Shown here: in pieces, positions 7,464-14,125 of the stretch
Numbering within the stretch: the first letter of the stretch is position 1
How the letters are laid out: every line of letters starts with the position of its first letter
Assembly: GCA_038235705.1 (NCBI GenBank)
Contig: JBBSTR010000052.1
Span: forward strand, 1 to 17,039
Reading direction: 5' to 3'
DNA: 17,039 bases
Source of the DNA: CANKBT01 sp038235705
Lineage (GTDB): Bacteria > Actinomycetota > Actinomycetes > Mycobacteriales > SCTD01
Program-made: the position numbers and the translations under genes
Notes under the pieces: generated by a model
Databases searched by the model: none
The model's input: the letters and a program-made list of their open reading frames with translations, nothing else
What the model was told of the DNA's origin: nothing

Positions 7464-8180
7464 ATGACTGCACCAGCCCTGCACGGCGTCGAGCCGCACG
7501 CCCCTGGCTTCGTGGCGCGGGCCACCTGGCTGCGCGCAGGAGTTCTCGGCGCCAACGACGGCATCGTGTCCGTCTCCGCCCTCGTCGTCGGCGTCGCCGC
7601 TGCCGGAGCTGGCCGCGGGACGCTCTTCACGACCGGCCTGGCGGGCCTGGTGGCCGGGGCCGTGTCCATGGCGGTCGGCGAGTACGTCTCGGTGAGCAGC
7701 CAGCGTGACAGCGAGGACGCCCTGTTCGCCAAGGAGCGGCTCGAGCTGATCGAGGAGCCCGAGGCCGAGCTGGCCGAGCTGACCGCGATCTACCGGCACA
7801 AGGGCCTGTCCGCCGAGACCGCGGCCAAGGTCGCTGTCGAGCTGACCGCGCACGACGCGTTCGCGGCGCACGTCGACGCCGAGCTCGGGTTCGACCCGGA
7901 CGACCGCAGCAACCCGTGGCATGCCGCAGCCGCTTCCGCCGCTGCGTTCACGATCGGTGCGCTGCTCCCCTTCCTGGCGATCGTGCTCGCCGCCCCGGGC
8001 GTGCGCGTCCTGCTCACCGTCGTGGCGGTGCTCGCCGCCCTGGCGCTCACCGGCACGGTCAGCGCGCGCTTCGCTGGCTCCTCCGTCTCGCGGGCCGTGA
8101 TGCGCGTCGTCCTGGGCGGTGCTGCAGGCCTTGCCGTGACGTACGGAGTGGGCGCGCTGTTCGGCACTGCCGTCGGCTGA
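7464..8180 (+). CDS. VIT1/CCC1 family iron/manganese transporter
   Basis: A 238-residue integral membrane protein of the vacuolar iron transporter family, which moves ferrous iron or manganese out of the cytosol in eukaryotic and plant homologues; the bacterial role is usually inferred as metal efflux or detoxification. The family hallmarks are clear: GANDGIVSVSALVVGVAAAG in the first segment, AGAVSMAVGEYVSVSSQRDSE at the end of the second, then a charged cytosolic helical stretch rich in Glu (about residues 75-140, the metal-binding region of the family), and three C-terminal membrane segments. The ATG at 7464 lacks a well-placed ribosome binding site; AAGGAAAC is about 18 bases upstream. 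It stands alone, 87 bases ahead of the diguanylate cyclase. Which metal it carries cannot be read from the sequence. Confidence 0.9.
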   Translation: MTAPALHGVEPHAPGFVARATWLRAGVLGANDGIVSVSALVVGVAAAGAGRGTLFTTGLAGLVAGAVSMAVGEYVSVSSQRDSEDALFAKERLELIEEPEAELAELTAIYRHKGLSAETAAKVAVELTAHDAFAAHVDAELGFDPDDRSNPWHAAAASAAAFTIGALLPFLAIVLAAPGVRVLLTVVAVLAALALTGTVSARFAGSSVSRAVMRVVLGGAAGLAVTYGVGALFGTAVG

Positions 8181-8267
8181 GCACACGACGAGGTCTGACG
8201 CGGCCTGGAGCACCGAGCGTGACGGCGCCGGGTTCAAGGATCGGCGTGGGCTGCCGACGTCTGGACC

Positions 8268-9323
8268 GTGGCCAACACCCTGAGCACGAGCGCCAGACGG
8301 CGCGCCTCAGACGCGTCCCTGCCTTGGCGGGCAGCCTTCGACCGTGAACCCCCGGGCCTTGGGCGGAGCCTGCTGATGGCCTCCGGCGCGGTGGTCACCT
8401 TGAGCGTTCCGCTGCTGCGTCCTGACCGACAGGCGATCGTGGTGCTCGCCGTGCTCACGTTCGTGATGACCGCCGTGCTCCTCGTCAGCCTGGTGATCCG
8501 CTGGGACCGGCTGCCGCGGACCGCGCTGCTGGTGTTCCCGGTGCTGGTCTGGGTCGCGGTGGTGGTGGTGGGCGCTGCTGAGCCTGGGCTGGCTCTGCCG
8601 TACGCCCCGCTGTTCGTCCTGACCTTCACCTACACCGGGCTCACCCAGTCGGCCCGGGTCAACCTGCTGACGCTCGGACCGGGAGCGTGCGCGTACGCCG
8701 TGGCACTGGGGTCGTGGACGGCCAGCTTCGGCGTGCGGTTCGTCATCGTCAGCGCGGTCTGGGCGCTGCTGAGCCAGCTGCTGGTCGGGCTGACCGCGCG
8801 GCAGCGGCTGCTCACCGAGGCACTACGAGCGGCTGCCTACACCGATGGTCTGACCGGGCTGGCGAACCGCCGGGCGCTGGACCTCCGGCTCGAGACGCTC
8901 ACCTCGCGAGACACCTTGCTGCTCTGCGACCTGGACCACTTCAAGGCCTTGAACGACCGCGACGGGCACGGTGAGGGCGACCGCGTGCTGGCCGCGTTCG
9001 GCGCGGCCCTGCGGGACGGGCTGCGCGACGAGGACTTCCCGGCCCGCTACGGCGGGGAGGAGTTCGCGGTGCTGCTGCCGGGCACCACGTCGGCTCAGGC
9101 GCAGGCCGTGCTTTCCCGGCTGCGCAGTCACTGGGCCATGCGCGAGCCCGGCGTCACCTTCTCGGCCGGGATCGCCGACAACGGCACGGGGGCCGCCGCG
9201 CTGCTGCTGCGCGCCGATCGGGCGCTCTACGCCGCCAAGGCTGCCGGCCGCAACACCGACCGGGTCGCCGGGCAGCACGCGCCGCAACGCCCTCTGATCC
9301 AGACAGCCCCTGTCCTACCCTGA
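8268..9323 (+). CDS. Membrane-bound diguanylate cyclase (GGDEF domain)
   Basis: This enzyme would make cyclic di-GMP from two GTP. The first 35 residues are polar; about residues 36-165 hold five or six hydrophobic segments with no recognisable extracellular sensor domain. A GGDEF domain fills the rest. The start TDGLTGLANRRAL is typical, DLDHFKALND carries a metal-binding Asp, and the signature GGEEF is intact at 262-266. An RxxD inhibitory site (RDED, 253-256) lies exactly five residues before it, so feedback inhibition by product is expected. There is no EAL domain. The GTG at 8268 has only a weak ribosome binding site; the ATG at 8376 is an alternative that would remove the polar N-terminus. 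Its input signal is unknown; no c-di-GMP effector is seen in the window. Confidence 0.9.
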   Translation: MANTLSTSARRRASDASLPWRAAFDREPPGLGRSLLMASGAVVTLSVPLLRPDRQAIVVLAVLTFVMTAVLLVSLVIRWDRLPRTALLVFPVLVWVAVVVVGAAEPGLALPYAPLFVLTFTYTGLTQSARVNLLTLGPGACAYAVALGSWTASFGVRFVIVSAVWALLSQLLVGLTARQRLLTEALRAAAYTDGLTGLANRRALDLRLETLTSRDTLLLCDLDHFKALNDRDGHGEGDRVLAAFGAALRDGLRDEDFPARYGGEEFAVLLPGTTSAQAQAVLSRLRSHWAMREPGVTFSAGIADNGTGAAALLLRADRALYAAKAAGRNTDRVAGQHAPQRPLIQTAPVLP

Positions 9324-9441
9324 GCCGAGCGTGCAGACCTACGGCAGCCTGAGCACTGCGACCTCCCGCACCGGTCGCCGGCGAGCGCGGCCGTGAAGAG
9401 CGCGACGAGGCCAGTGATCGACGACTACCCTTGGCGGTTTC
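9324..9441 (+). other. Intergenic gap, no gene seen
   Basis: This 118-base gap separates the diguanylate cyclase from the next membrane protein. A TAnnnT word (TACCCT, 9425-9430) lies 11 bases before the next ATG and could be a -10 for a transcript with a very short leader, but no good -35 is present. I see no other structure. Confidence 0.3.
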
Positions 9442-10020
9442 ATGAGTTCCCCCTCGGTCCGACCGGCTGATGCGCTGTGGGACCGGGGCGAGGTGATCGG
9501 CGCGGCGGTGCTGGCCTTCGCCGGGATCGCGTGGTTCGGCTGGGCGCAGCAGGACCCGCCGTCAGGCTGGGCGCCCTATCTCGTTGCCGGATCCGTGGTC
9601 TGCGGGCTCCTGCTCGTGGCCCTCGTCGTGGTTCTGGTCCGTCGCCGTACGACCGGCGACTCACCGATGGCGGACCCTGCGGTCCGCCGCGGCTACTGGC
9701 TGACCGTGTCGGTGGAGCTGGCGCTGATCGTCGGCGGGAACCTGGTCCTGGCCGCGGTCGGTCACCCGGAGTACGACGCAGCCTGGACGCTGTTCGTCGT
9801 CGGGGTGCACTTCGTCCCCCTCGCCAGGATCTTCCAGGCGAGGGGCCTCGCCGTGACCGGCGTGCTGACCGCGCTGGTCGCGGTGGCTGCGGTGGGCCTC
9901 GGGCTCGGGAGCGCCCTTGCGCCGAGCGCCGCAGCCGGCGCCGGCGGGGGGCTCGCGTTTCTCGGGTACGCCGCGTGGGTGCTCCTCCACGGCGGCCGCC
10001 CGGGCGCAGCGGCACAGTGA
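9442..10020 (+). CDS. Small integral membrane protein of unknown function
   Basis: A 192-residue protein that I do not recognise. It has about six hydrophobic segments: VIGAAVLAFAGIAWFGW, YLVAGSVVCGLLLVALVVVL, LTVSVELALIVGGNLVLAAV, TLFVVGVHFVPLARIF, VTGVLTALVAVAAVGLGLG and LAFLGYAAWVLL. A short basic loop (RRRTTGDS) follows the second. The charge and histidine content around GVHFVPLARIFQARGL recalls many actinobacterial proteins annotated only as hypothetical. Codon use matches the neighbours, so it is very likely expressed. The ATG at 9442 has no clear ribosome binding site. A hairpin directly after the stop suggests that it ends its own transcript, apart from ppk2. Confidence 0.75.
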   Translation: MSSPSVRPADALWDRGEVIGAAVLAFAGIAWFGWAQQDPPSGWAPYLVAGSVVCGLLLVALVVVLVRRRTTGDSPMADPAVRRGYWLTVSVELALIVGGNLVLAAVGHPEYDAAWTLFVVGVHFVPLARIFQARGLAVTGVLTALVAVAAVGLGLGSALAPSAAAGAGGGLAFLGYAAWVLLHGGRPGAAAQ

Positions 10021-10024
10021 CGTG

Positions 10025-10052
10025 CGGCCCGTCGAGGGGCCGGGAGTAGTTT
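10025..10052 (+). terminator. Hairpin terminator candidate
   Basis: CGGCCC (10025-10030) and GGGCCG (10037-10042) form a six-pair all-GC stem with a six-base loop, four bases after the stop of the membrane protein. The sequence GGGAGTAGTTT follows, giving a short T-rich tail. Confidence 0.45.
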
Positions 10053-10108
10053 CGCCAGCGATCGACCGTGGAGGCCAGACCTGCGCCGAGACGCCGGCCC
10101 ACCCACGA

Positions 10109-10125
10109 GGTGGTCGCTGACCACC
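10109..10125. promoter_or_regulatory. Perfect 7-bp dyad in the ppk2 leader
   Basis: GGTGGTC-GCT-GACCACC is a perfect inverted repeat with a three-base centre, 30 bases before the ppk2 start. It could be an operator for a dimeric repressor or an RNA hairpin in the leader. No promoter hexamers can be assigned with confidence nearby. Confidence 0.4.
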
Positions 10126-10155
10126 CAGGCGACGCTCGAAGAAGGGACCGCGACG

Positions 10156-10989
10156 ATGGACCGCACCTCCGGCGCCAAGGGCAGAGCCGCATCCGACCTC
10201 AAGGTGGGCAAGCACTACTACGAGCGCGAGCTCGCGCGCCTCCAGGTCGAGCTGGTCAAGCAGCAGGCGTGGATCCGCGACCGGGGCCTGCGGGTCGTGG
10301 TCATCTTCGAAGGACGCGACGCCGCCGGCAAGGGCGGGGCCATCCAACGCATCACCGAGAGTCTCAACCCCCGGTATGCGCGCGTCGTGGCGCTCGCCGC
10401 ACCGACCGAGCGCGAGCAGACGCAGTGGTACTTCCAGCGCTACGTGGCCCACCTGCCCGCAGCCGGAGAGATGGTCCTGCTCGACCGTTCCTGGTACAAC
10501 CGCGCCGGTGTCGAACGGGTGATGGGCTTCGCCACCGACGAGCAGTACCAGGAGTTTCTGCGTTCGGCGCCCGAGCTCGAGCGGATGCTCGTGCGGGCCG
10601 GCATCCAGGTCGTCAAGTACTGGTTCTCGGTCAGCGACGAGGAGCAGGAACGTCGCTTCCAGGCCCGCCTCACCGACCCCGCCAAGCGGTGGAAGCTGTC
10701 GCCGATGGACGTCGAGTCGCGCAACCGGTGGAGTGACTATTCCCAGGCCAAGGACGCGATGTTCGCCGCCACCGACATCCCCGAGGCGCCGTGGTGGGTC
10801 GTGGACGCCGAGGTGAAGAAGCGGGCGCGCCTGAACGTCATCTCGCACCTGTTGTCGGTGGTGCCGTACGGGGACCTCACGCCAGAGCCGATCGAGCTGC
10901 CGCCCCGTCCTGAGGCAGACCGCGACGGTTACGTCCGAACGCCGATGGAGGAGCAGCACTTCGTGCCGGACCTGGTGCCCCGGACCTGA
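10156..10989 (+). CDS. ppk2: Polyphosphate kinase 2 (PPK2 family)
   Basis: A 277-residue kinase that transfers phosphate between polyphosphate and nucleoside diphosphates, in the cytosol. The P-loop FEGRDAAGKGG is at residues 51-61, Walker B with the family signature LLDRSWYNRAGVE at 108-120, and the lid region with basic residues follows near 170-200 (RRFQARLTDPAKRWKLSP). SDYSQAKDAMFAATD and PWWVVDAEVKKRARLN are also standard PPK2 motifs. One PPK2 domain and this length fit class I enzymes, which favour making GTP or ATP from polyphosphate, but the class should be decided by phylogeny. The ATG at 10156 has AGGGA eight bases upstream. A dyad in the leader may control it. It converges with the SCO6745-family gene. 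Confidence 0.93.
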   Translation: MDRTSGAKGRAASDLKVGKHYYERELARLQVELVKQQAWIRDRGLRVVVIFEGRDAAGKGGAIQRITESLNPRYARVVALAAPTEREQTQWYFQRYVAHLPAAGEMVLLDRSWYNRAGVERVMGFATDEQYQEFLRSAPELERMLVRAGIQVVKYWFSVSDEEQERRFQARLTDPAKRWKLSPMDVESRNRWSDYSQAKDAMFAATDIPEAPWWVVDAEVKKRARLNVISHLLSVVPYGDLTPEPIELPPRPEADRDGYVRTPMEEQHFVPDLVPRT

Positions 10990-11022
10990 TCAGGCACGCG
11001 GCTGCCGACGGCACTCCTCGTA

Positions 11023-11040
11023 CAGCGCGCCGAAGCGCTG
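11023..11040. terminator. Hairpin between convergent genes
   Basis: CAGCGC (11023-11028) and GCGCTG (11035-11040) flank a GCCGAA loop in the 136-base gap between ppk2 and the convergent SCO6745-family gene. It could terminate transcripts from both sides. The stem is short and no T tract follows, so the call is weak. Confidence 0.3.
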
Positions 11041-11125
11041 GTCCGGTGCCTGCAAGGGGTGCCGTCACATCTGAGTCGGGCCGGAGCAGCCAGGGTTGTT
11101 ATTCAGCAGCGATCCTGCCGGCAGG

Positions 11126-12031
11126 TCAGCCGGCCGCGCGCTTGAGGATGTCAGCCGGGAAGCCGCCGGCCGTGATGCACCGGGTGCCCCACGCGTCGAG
11201 CTGTCCGCAGACCCACTCGAGCCGGTCGCCGAGAGCGTCCAGGATCGGCTGCTCCTGCGCGTCGGTGCGCTCCTCGAGGACCGCACGAGCCGACCGTCCC
11301 TCGTCGGTGAGCTGTCCTGCGCTCAGCCAGCCGCGCTGCTCCAGCCTGGCGACCGCGGCGTCCATCAGCTCGGGCGACCAGCCCCGGGTGCCGGTGTAGG
11401 ACAGCAGCGGCATCCCGATCCACAGCTCGGTCAACACGTTCATCTCGACCGGGTCGATCCCGGCTGCGGTCGCGGCCGCGACATGGCTGTCACCGCGGTG
11501 CTCGCGGACGAGGTCGCACGCCCACCACAGCCGCTGCACCGGGTCGCTCGGTCGGCCGCTCTCGCGCAGCCCGCTGAACAGCGGCCGGCCGGTGCCCTCG
11601 GCCGGCTCGACCGCGTCGGCCAGCAGATCCGCCACCTCCGTCGGGTCGTCGCCGGCCAGCACGGCCCGCAAGCTGTCGGTGGTTGCGGCGGCGCGCGCCG
11701 CGACCAAGTGCTCCCGCGCCACGGTCCCGCGGGCCGCTTCGTACAGGCCCGCCACCAGGCCCGGCTCGAACCAGGCGAACGCGGAGGCGACGACGGACCC
11801 CACCGGCTCGCCGAGCGACGCCGCCCGGCCGCCGACGTAGGAGGTGAGGAAGTCAAGCCCCAGCGCGGCCAGCGCCTCGTTGGTCCCGGGACTCCACACG
11901 GCATGCATGCCGACTGGCTCGCAGGCGTCGCGGAGCCGCCGGGCGGGGCTCCCCTCGGTGACCGCGGCCGGGAGCGGAGTGCCGTCCGGACGCGGGGCGA
12001 AGAAGGCTGCGACAGCCTCGGAGTAGTCCAT
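11126..12031 (-). CDS. SCO6745 family protein
   Basis: A 301-residue soluble protein of the actinobacterial SCO6745 family, whose biochemical role I do not know. Features typical of the family are seen in order: an N-terminal helix then RLRDACEPVGMHAVWSP, the segment FAWFEPGLVAGLYEAAR near residue 90, PLFSGLRES and DPVQRLWWACDLVREHRGDSH around 150-185, GIDPVEMNVLTELW near 195, a C-terminal winged-helix-like part (AAVARLEQRGWLSAGQLTDEGRSARAV, given here as two joined motifs) and a final helix. The winged-helix-like tail makes DNA or protein binding possible, but that is inference. The ATG at 12031 is supported by GGAG five bases upstream and overlaps the stop of a 29-codon ORF as TGATG, which suggests translational coupling. 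Confidence 0.85.
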   Translation of the reverse strand: MDYSEAVAAFFAPRPDGTPLPAAVTEGSPARRLRDACEPVGMHAVWSPGTNEALAALGLDFLTSYVGGRAASLGEPVGSVVASAFAWFEPGLVAGLYEAARGTVAREHLVAARAAATTDSLRAVLAGDDPTEVADLLADAVEPAEGTGRPLFSGLRESGRPSDPVQRLWWACDLVREHRGDSHVAAATAAGIDPVEMNVLTELWIGMPLLSYTGTRGWSPELMDAAVARLEQRGWLSAGQLTDEGRSARAVLEERTDAQEQPILDALGDRLEWVCGQLDAWGTRCITAGGFPADILKRAAG

Positions 12032-12120
12032 CAGGACTCCGGCACCGGCGGGCAGCCCGGCGCGGGCGCCTCCGGCGTCTCGGGGTCGACGTCAGAGTCC
12101 ACGAGCGGGAGGCGGGCCAT
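12031..12120 (-). CDS. 29-residue micro-ORF coupled to the SCO6745-family gene
   Basis: The frame starts at ATG 12118-12120 and ends at a TGA that shares bases with the next ATG (TGATG). The peptide begins MARLPLVDSDVDPETPEAP and is acidic and proline-rich. The first residues resemble the N-terminus of carboxymuconolactone decarboxylase-family proteins (MARLPLVD...), so it may be a remnant or a leader peptide; the likeness covers only eight or nine residues. No ribosome binding site is visible upstream, where a run of G bases lies. Its codons contain no rare pattern and its main argument is the exact stop-start overlap. Confidence 0.3.
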   Translation of the reverse strand: MARLPLVDSDVDPETPEAPAPGCPPVPES

Positions 12121-12159
12121 GACCAGAACGTAGCCCCCACCCCCCGAGCCCAGGCCGTT

Positions 12160-12454
12160 CTAGCAGCCCGGCTGACGTCCGAGGCGCTCGAAGACGGGCC
12201 GACGGGCTGGAGGCGGTCGTAGACGTACGGGGGCAGGCCGGAGGTGATGACGACCGACACGATCACCGACCCACGGAAAGGGGCGGGGTGGAAGACCGCG
12301 GCCTGCTTCGTCCAGGTGTTGTTCGCGAGGTCGAGGTCGACGACCTGCGTCTGCGGGGCGTCCACGGTCAGGGCGAGCGCCGCCACGCCGGTTCCCAGCC
12401 CGTGGGGCCCGACAGGCGCAGGGTCGTCGTCGCGGCGACGGCCGGACCCGTCAC
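12160..12454 (-). pseudogene. Small frameshifted gene of unknown function
   Basis: The gap between the zinc-ribbon protein and the SCO6745 gene shows coding-like codon use on the minus strand, but in pieces from different frames. Piece one starts at GTG 12454, overlapping the upstream stop as GTGA, and begins VTGPAVAATTTLRLSGPTGW before a stop. Piece two, from about 12390 to about 12195, contains ALALTVDAPQTQVV, LDLANNTWTKQAAVFH and GSVIVSVVITSGLPPYVYD. Piece three could end as VFERLGRQPGC at the TAG 12160-12162. Joining them needs two frame changes, each equal to one missing base, and would give about 98 residues. I do not recognise the protein. It is either a decayed gene or an intact gene with sequencing errors in GC-rich runs. 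A GTG at 12386 could start piece two alone, but that frame then lacks a stop until well inside the next gene. Confidence 0.45.
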
Positions 12455-13509
12455 AGCGAGAAGCTGGCGTAGGCGTCGAGGTCATGCATCACGACCAGAC
12501 CGGCGTCCTCGAGCGGCACACCGGACGCGCGCACCGCGACGCTCAGGTCCCCGAGCAGCACGTGGGCGACCCAGTGCGCCCCGTCGGCGGCCCAGCGGAC
12601 CGAGACGCTCTGCCCGTCGACGAGCAGCGCACCCTGGTGCCAGCGCGGCTGGGGCCGTGCAGCGCGTGCCTTCCGGATGTCCCGCAGGTGCGCGACCAGC
12701 GCGGTGTCGTCCAGTCCGGACAGGTCGACGTCGTGCGCGATGGCGGCGTCGTCCCACAGGCCGTCGGCCAGAGCGTCGTCCCGGTGCTGGTCGCTACGGT
12801 CCCGCTCGGCCGTGTCGACCACTACCCACGGCCCGGACCGTCCGGAGACGTCGCCGTGGCCCAGGGCCACGGACGTCACCCGGGGCGGCGAGTCCTCCCA
12901 GCTGTGGCCGGCGAGCATGCGTGCGCCGTCCCAGTGCGCCAGGCCGTACACCGGGAACGAGGCGCTGCGCGCGACGGCGTCGTCGCGGGCAGCACGCAGG
13001 TCATGGGCCCTTCGCGGCGCCACCTCCTGCAGGACCGCCGCCCGCAGCTCGAACCACGTCGAGGGTTGCCGCAGCGCCGTCGCCGCGAACACCGACCAGC
13101 ACGTGAACCCGCCCAATGACGCTCCGACCGAGCTGGCGAGCAAGGGTCGACCCGACCGGCTCGCCACTGCCGCTCCCGCACCGACGCTGGCTCCGCCCGC
13201 CGCGGACGCGAGGTACAGCCACGGTGCGGGCACCGCCGATCGCTCCGCGGCGATCGTCCGCGCGAGAGACCGAAGGACGCGGCCGGGCAGGGTCACGCGC
13301 AGCCGGTCGTCACCGCCCCAGCGCACGAACCAGCCGGCCCGCGGACCGGGCGCACCGCAGACGCGGCAGACCGACCGCGACGGCCGCCAGGGCCCACCCG
13401 ACTGAAGCCACCGTGTCGCCCCCGCCACGAGCCCCGCTCGTTCCACCCGCCAGGACTCATCGCCGCAAAGCTGGCAGGGCCCAGGGTCAAGGTCGGGGAG
13501 GGTGGCCAC
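12451..13509 (-). CDS. Zinc-ribbon membrane-associated protein of unknown function
   Basis: A 352-residue protein that I do not recognise. Its N-terminus has two CxxC pairs, Cys12/Cys15 (CQLCGDE) and Cys48/Cys51 (CRVCGAP), the pattern of a zinc ribbon. A glycine/alanine-rich hydrophobic stretch at about 94-146 could hold two membrane segments with a short basic loop (SRSGRP) between them. The rest (about 150-352) is soluble and mixed in character, with HSWEDSPPRVTSVALGHGD, WVVVDTAERDRSDQHRDDAL, and a C-terminal part, WVAHVLLGDLSVAVRASGVP, that looks beta-rich. The start GTG 13509 has no ribosome binding site in front, so translation may be leaderless. The gene lies 66 bases after the SdpI-family gene on the same strand and overlaps the frameshifted gene behind it by four bases. 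A function cannot be given. Confidence 0.75.
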   Translation of the reverse strand: MATLPDLDPGPCQLCGDESWRVERAGLVAGATRWLQSGGPWRPSRSVCRVCGAPGPRAGWFVRWGGDDRLRVTLPGRVLRSLARTIAAERSAVPAPWLYLASAAGGASVGAGAAVASRSGRPLLASSVGASLGGFTCWSVFAATALRQPSTWFELRAAVLQEVAPRRAHDLRAARDDAVARSASFPVYGLAHWDGARMLAGHSWEDSPPRVTSVALGHGDVSGRSGPWVVVDTAERDRSDQHRDDALADGLWDDAAIAHDVDLSGLDDTALVAHLRDIRKARAARPQPRWHQGALLVDGQSVSVRWAADGAHWVAHVLLGDLSVAVRASGVPLEDAGLVVMHDLDAYASFSL

Positions 13510-13575
13510 GGCGGCAGTGTCGCAGCGCGAGGCAGCGGTCGGACAGGACCGGTGCCACGGAGTAGCAGACGAGCC

Positions 13576-13962
13576 CTAGCCGGCGTCCGAGCGCACCTGC
13601 CTGGCGGCCCTGTCCGCCGTGACTGCCGCCCTCAGCGAGATGCCGAGGACGATCACGAGCCCGACCGCCGCTACCACGAAGGGGAGTGGGCTCTGCTTGA
13701 CGGTCACCTGCAGAACGACGGCAAGCACCAGGACCAGGGCGAACCACGCGTACGCCAACCGGTAGGCGACCCTGATCGCCGGGACCGCCGCGAGGTGTCC
13801 GGCCTGCCAGGCGGCGTCCGAGCTGCGGGTGGCCTTGGTGCGAATGCCGAACACCCCGTTGTTGCTCAGGTCCCCCGCTTGCACCTGCCGGTTCATCGTC
13901 TGGAAAACGATGGCGAGCAGCAGAAGCGTCACGCCAAGGAAGAGTCCCTCCATCGGTTCCAC
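13576..13962 (-). CDS. SdpI family membrane protein
   Basis: A 128-residue membrane protein with the SdpI family signature GVFGIRTKATRSSDAAWQAG at about residues 37-56, between the first hydrophobic segment (GLFLGVTLLLLAIVFQ) and two more (AYAWFALVLVLAVVLQV and LPFVVAAVGLVIVLGISL). In Bacillus subtilis SdpI gives immunity to the toxin SdpC and acts as a signalling receptor. Here there is no sdpA, sdpB or sdpC gene, and most actinobacterial members have no known toxin partner, so an immunity role is not supported by context. The GTG at 13962 is used; the ATG three codons in (13953) is equally possible. A -10 hexamer six bases before the GTG would make the transcript nearly leaderless, which favours the GTG. 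Confidence 0.82.
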   Translation of the reverse strand: MEPMEGLFLGVTLLLLAIVFQTMNRQVQAGDLSNNGVFGIRTKATRSSDAAWQAGHLAAVPAIRVAYRLAYAWFALVLVLAVVLQVTVKQSPLPFVVAAVGLVIVLGISLRAAVTADRAARQVRSDAG

Positions 13963-13968
13963 GCACCG

Positions 13969-13998
13969 ACTTTACCGAGGTTCCGGGACCGGCCGTCA
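13969..13998 (-). promoter_or_regulatory. Promoter candidate for the SdpI-family gene
   Basis: On the minus strand TGACGG (13993-13998) is followed after 18 bases by TAAAGT (13969-13974), then six bases later by the GTG start. Transcription would begin at or next to the start codon, so the mRNA would be leaderless, as is frequent in actinobacteria. The -35 is only a partial match. Confidence 0.4.
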
Positions 13999-14125
13999 GG
14001 TCGACAGGGCAACCAGGCGGGGGTGGGGTCGACGCCCTTTCGCGCGCGACCCTGACGTGTCGTGGGTCTCTCAGCACCCCGGTTCCTGGCCAGGCGACCA
14101 GCGCGGGGACGAAGCGTGCCCGGTG

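Noticed and set aside
7464..10989. Plus-strand genes from the transporter to ppk2 as one operon
   Set aside because: Gaps of 87, 118 and 135 bases, a hairpin after the third gene and a separate leader dyad before ppk2 argue for separate units.
10990..11055. Minus-strand 21-codon frame ending RFGALYEECRRQPRA, like the start of an ECF sigma factor
   Set aside because: The likeness is short, the only start is TTG with a stop just upstream, and no further sigma-factor remnants are seen around it. Could be a relic but cannot be supported.
13535..13550. CGGTC...GACCG small inverted repeat after the SdpI-family gene
   Set aside because: Five-base arms in GC-rich DNA are expected by chance; not strong enough for a terminator call.
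14085..14094. Perfect 10-bp palindrome CCTGGCCAGG after the YeiH-family gene
   Set aside because: It has no loop and no T tract, so it is a poor terminator; too short to argue for an operator away from any start.
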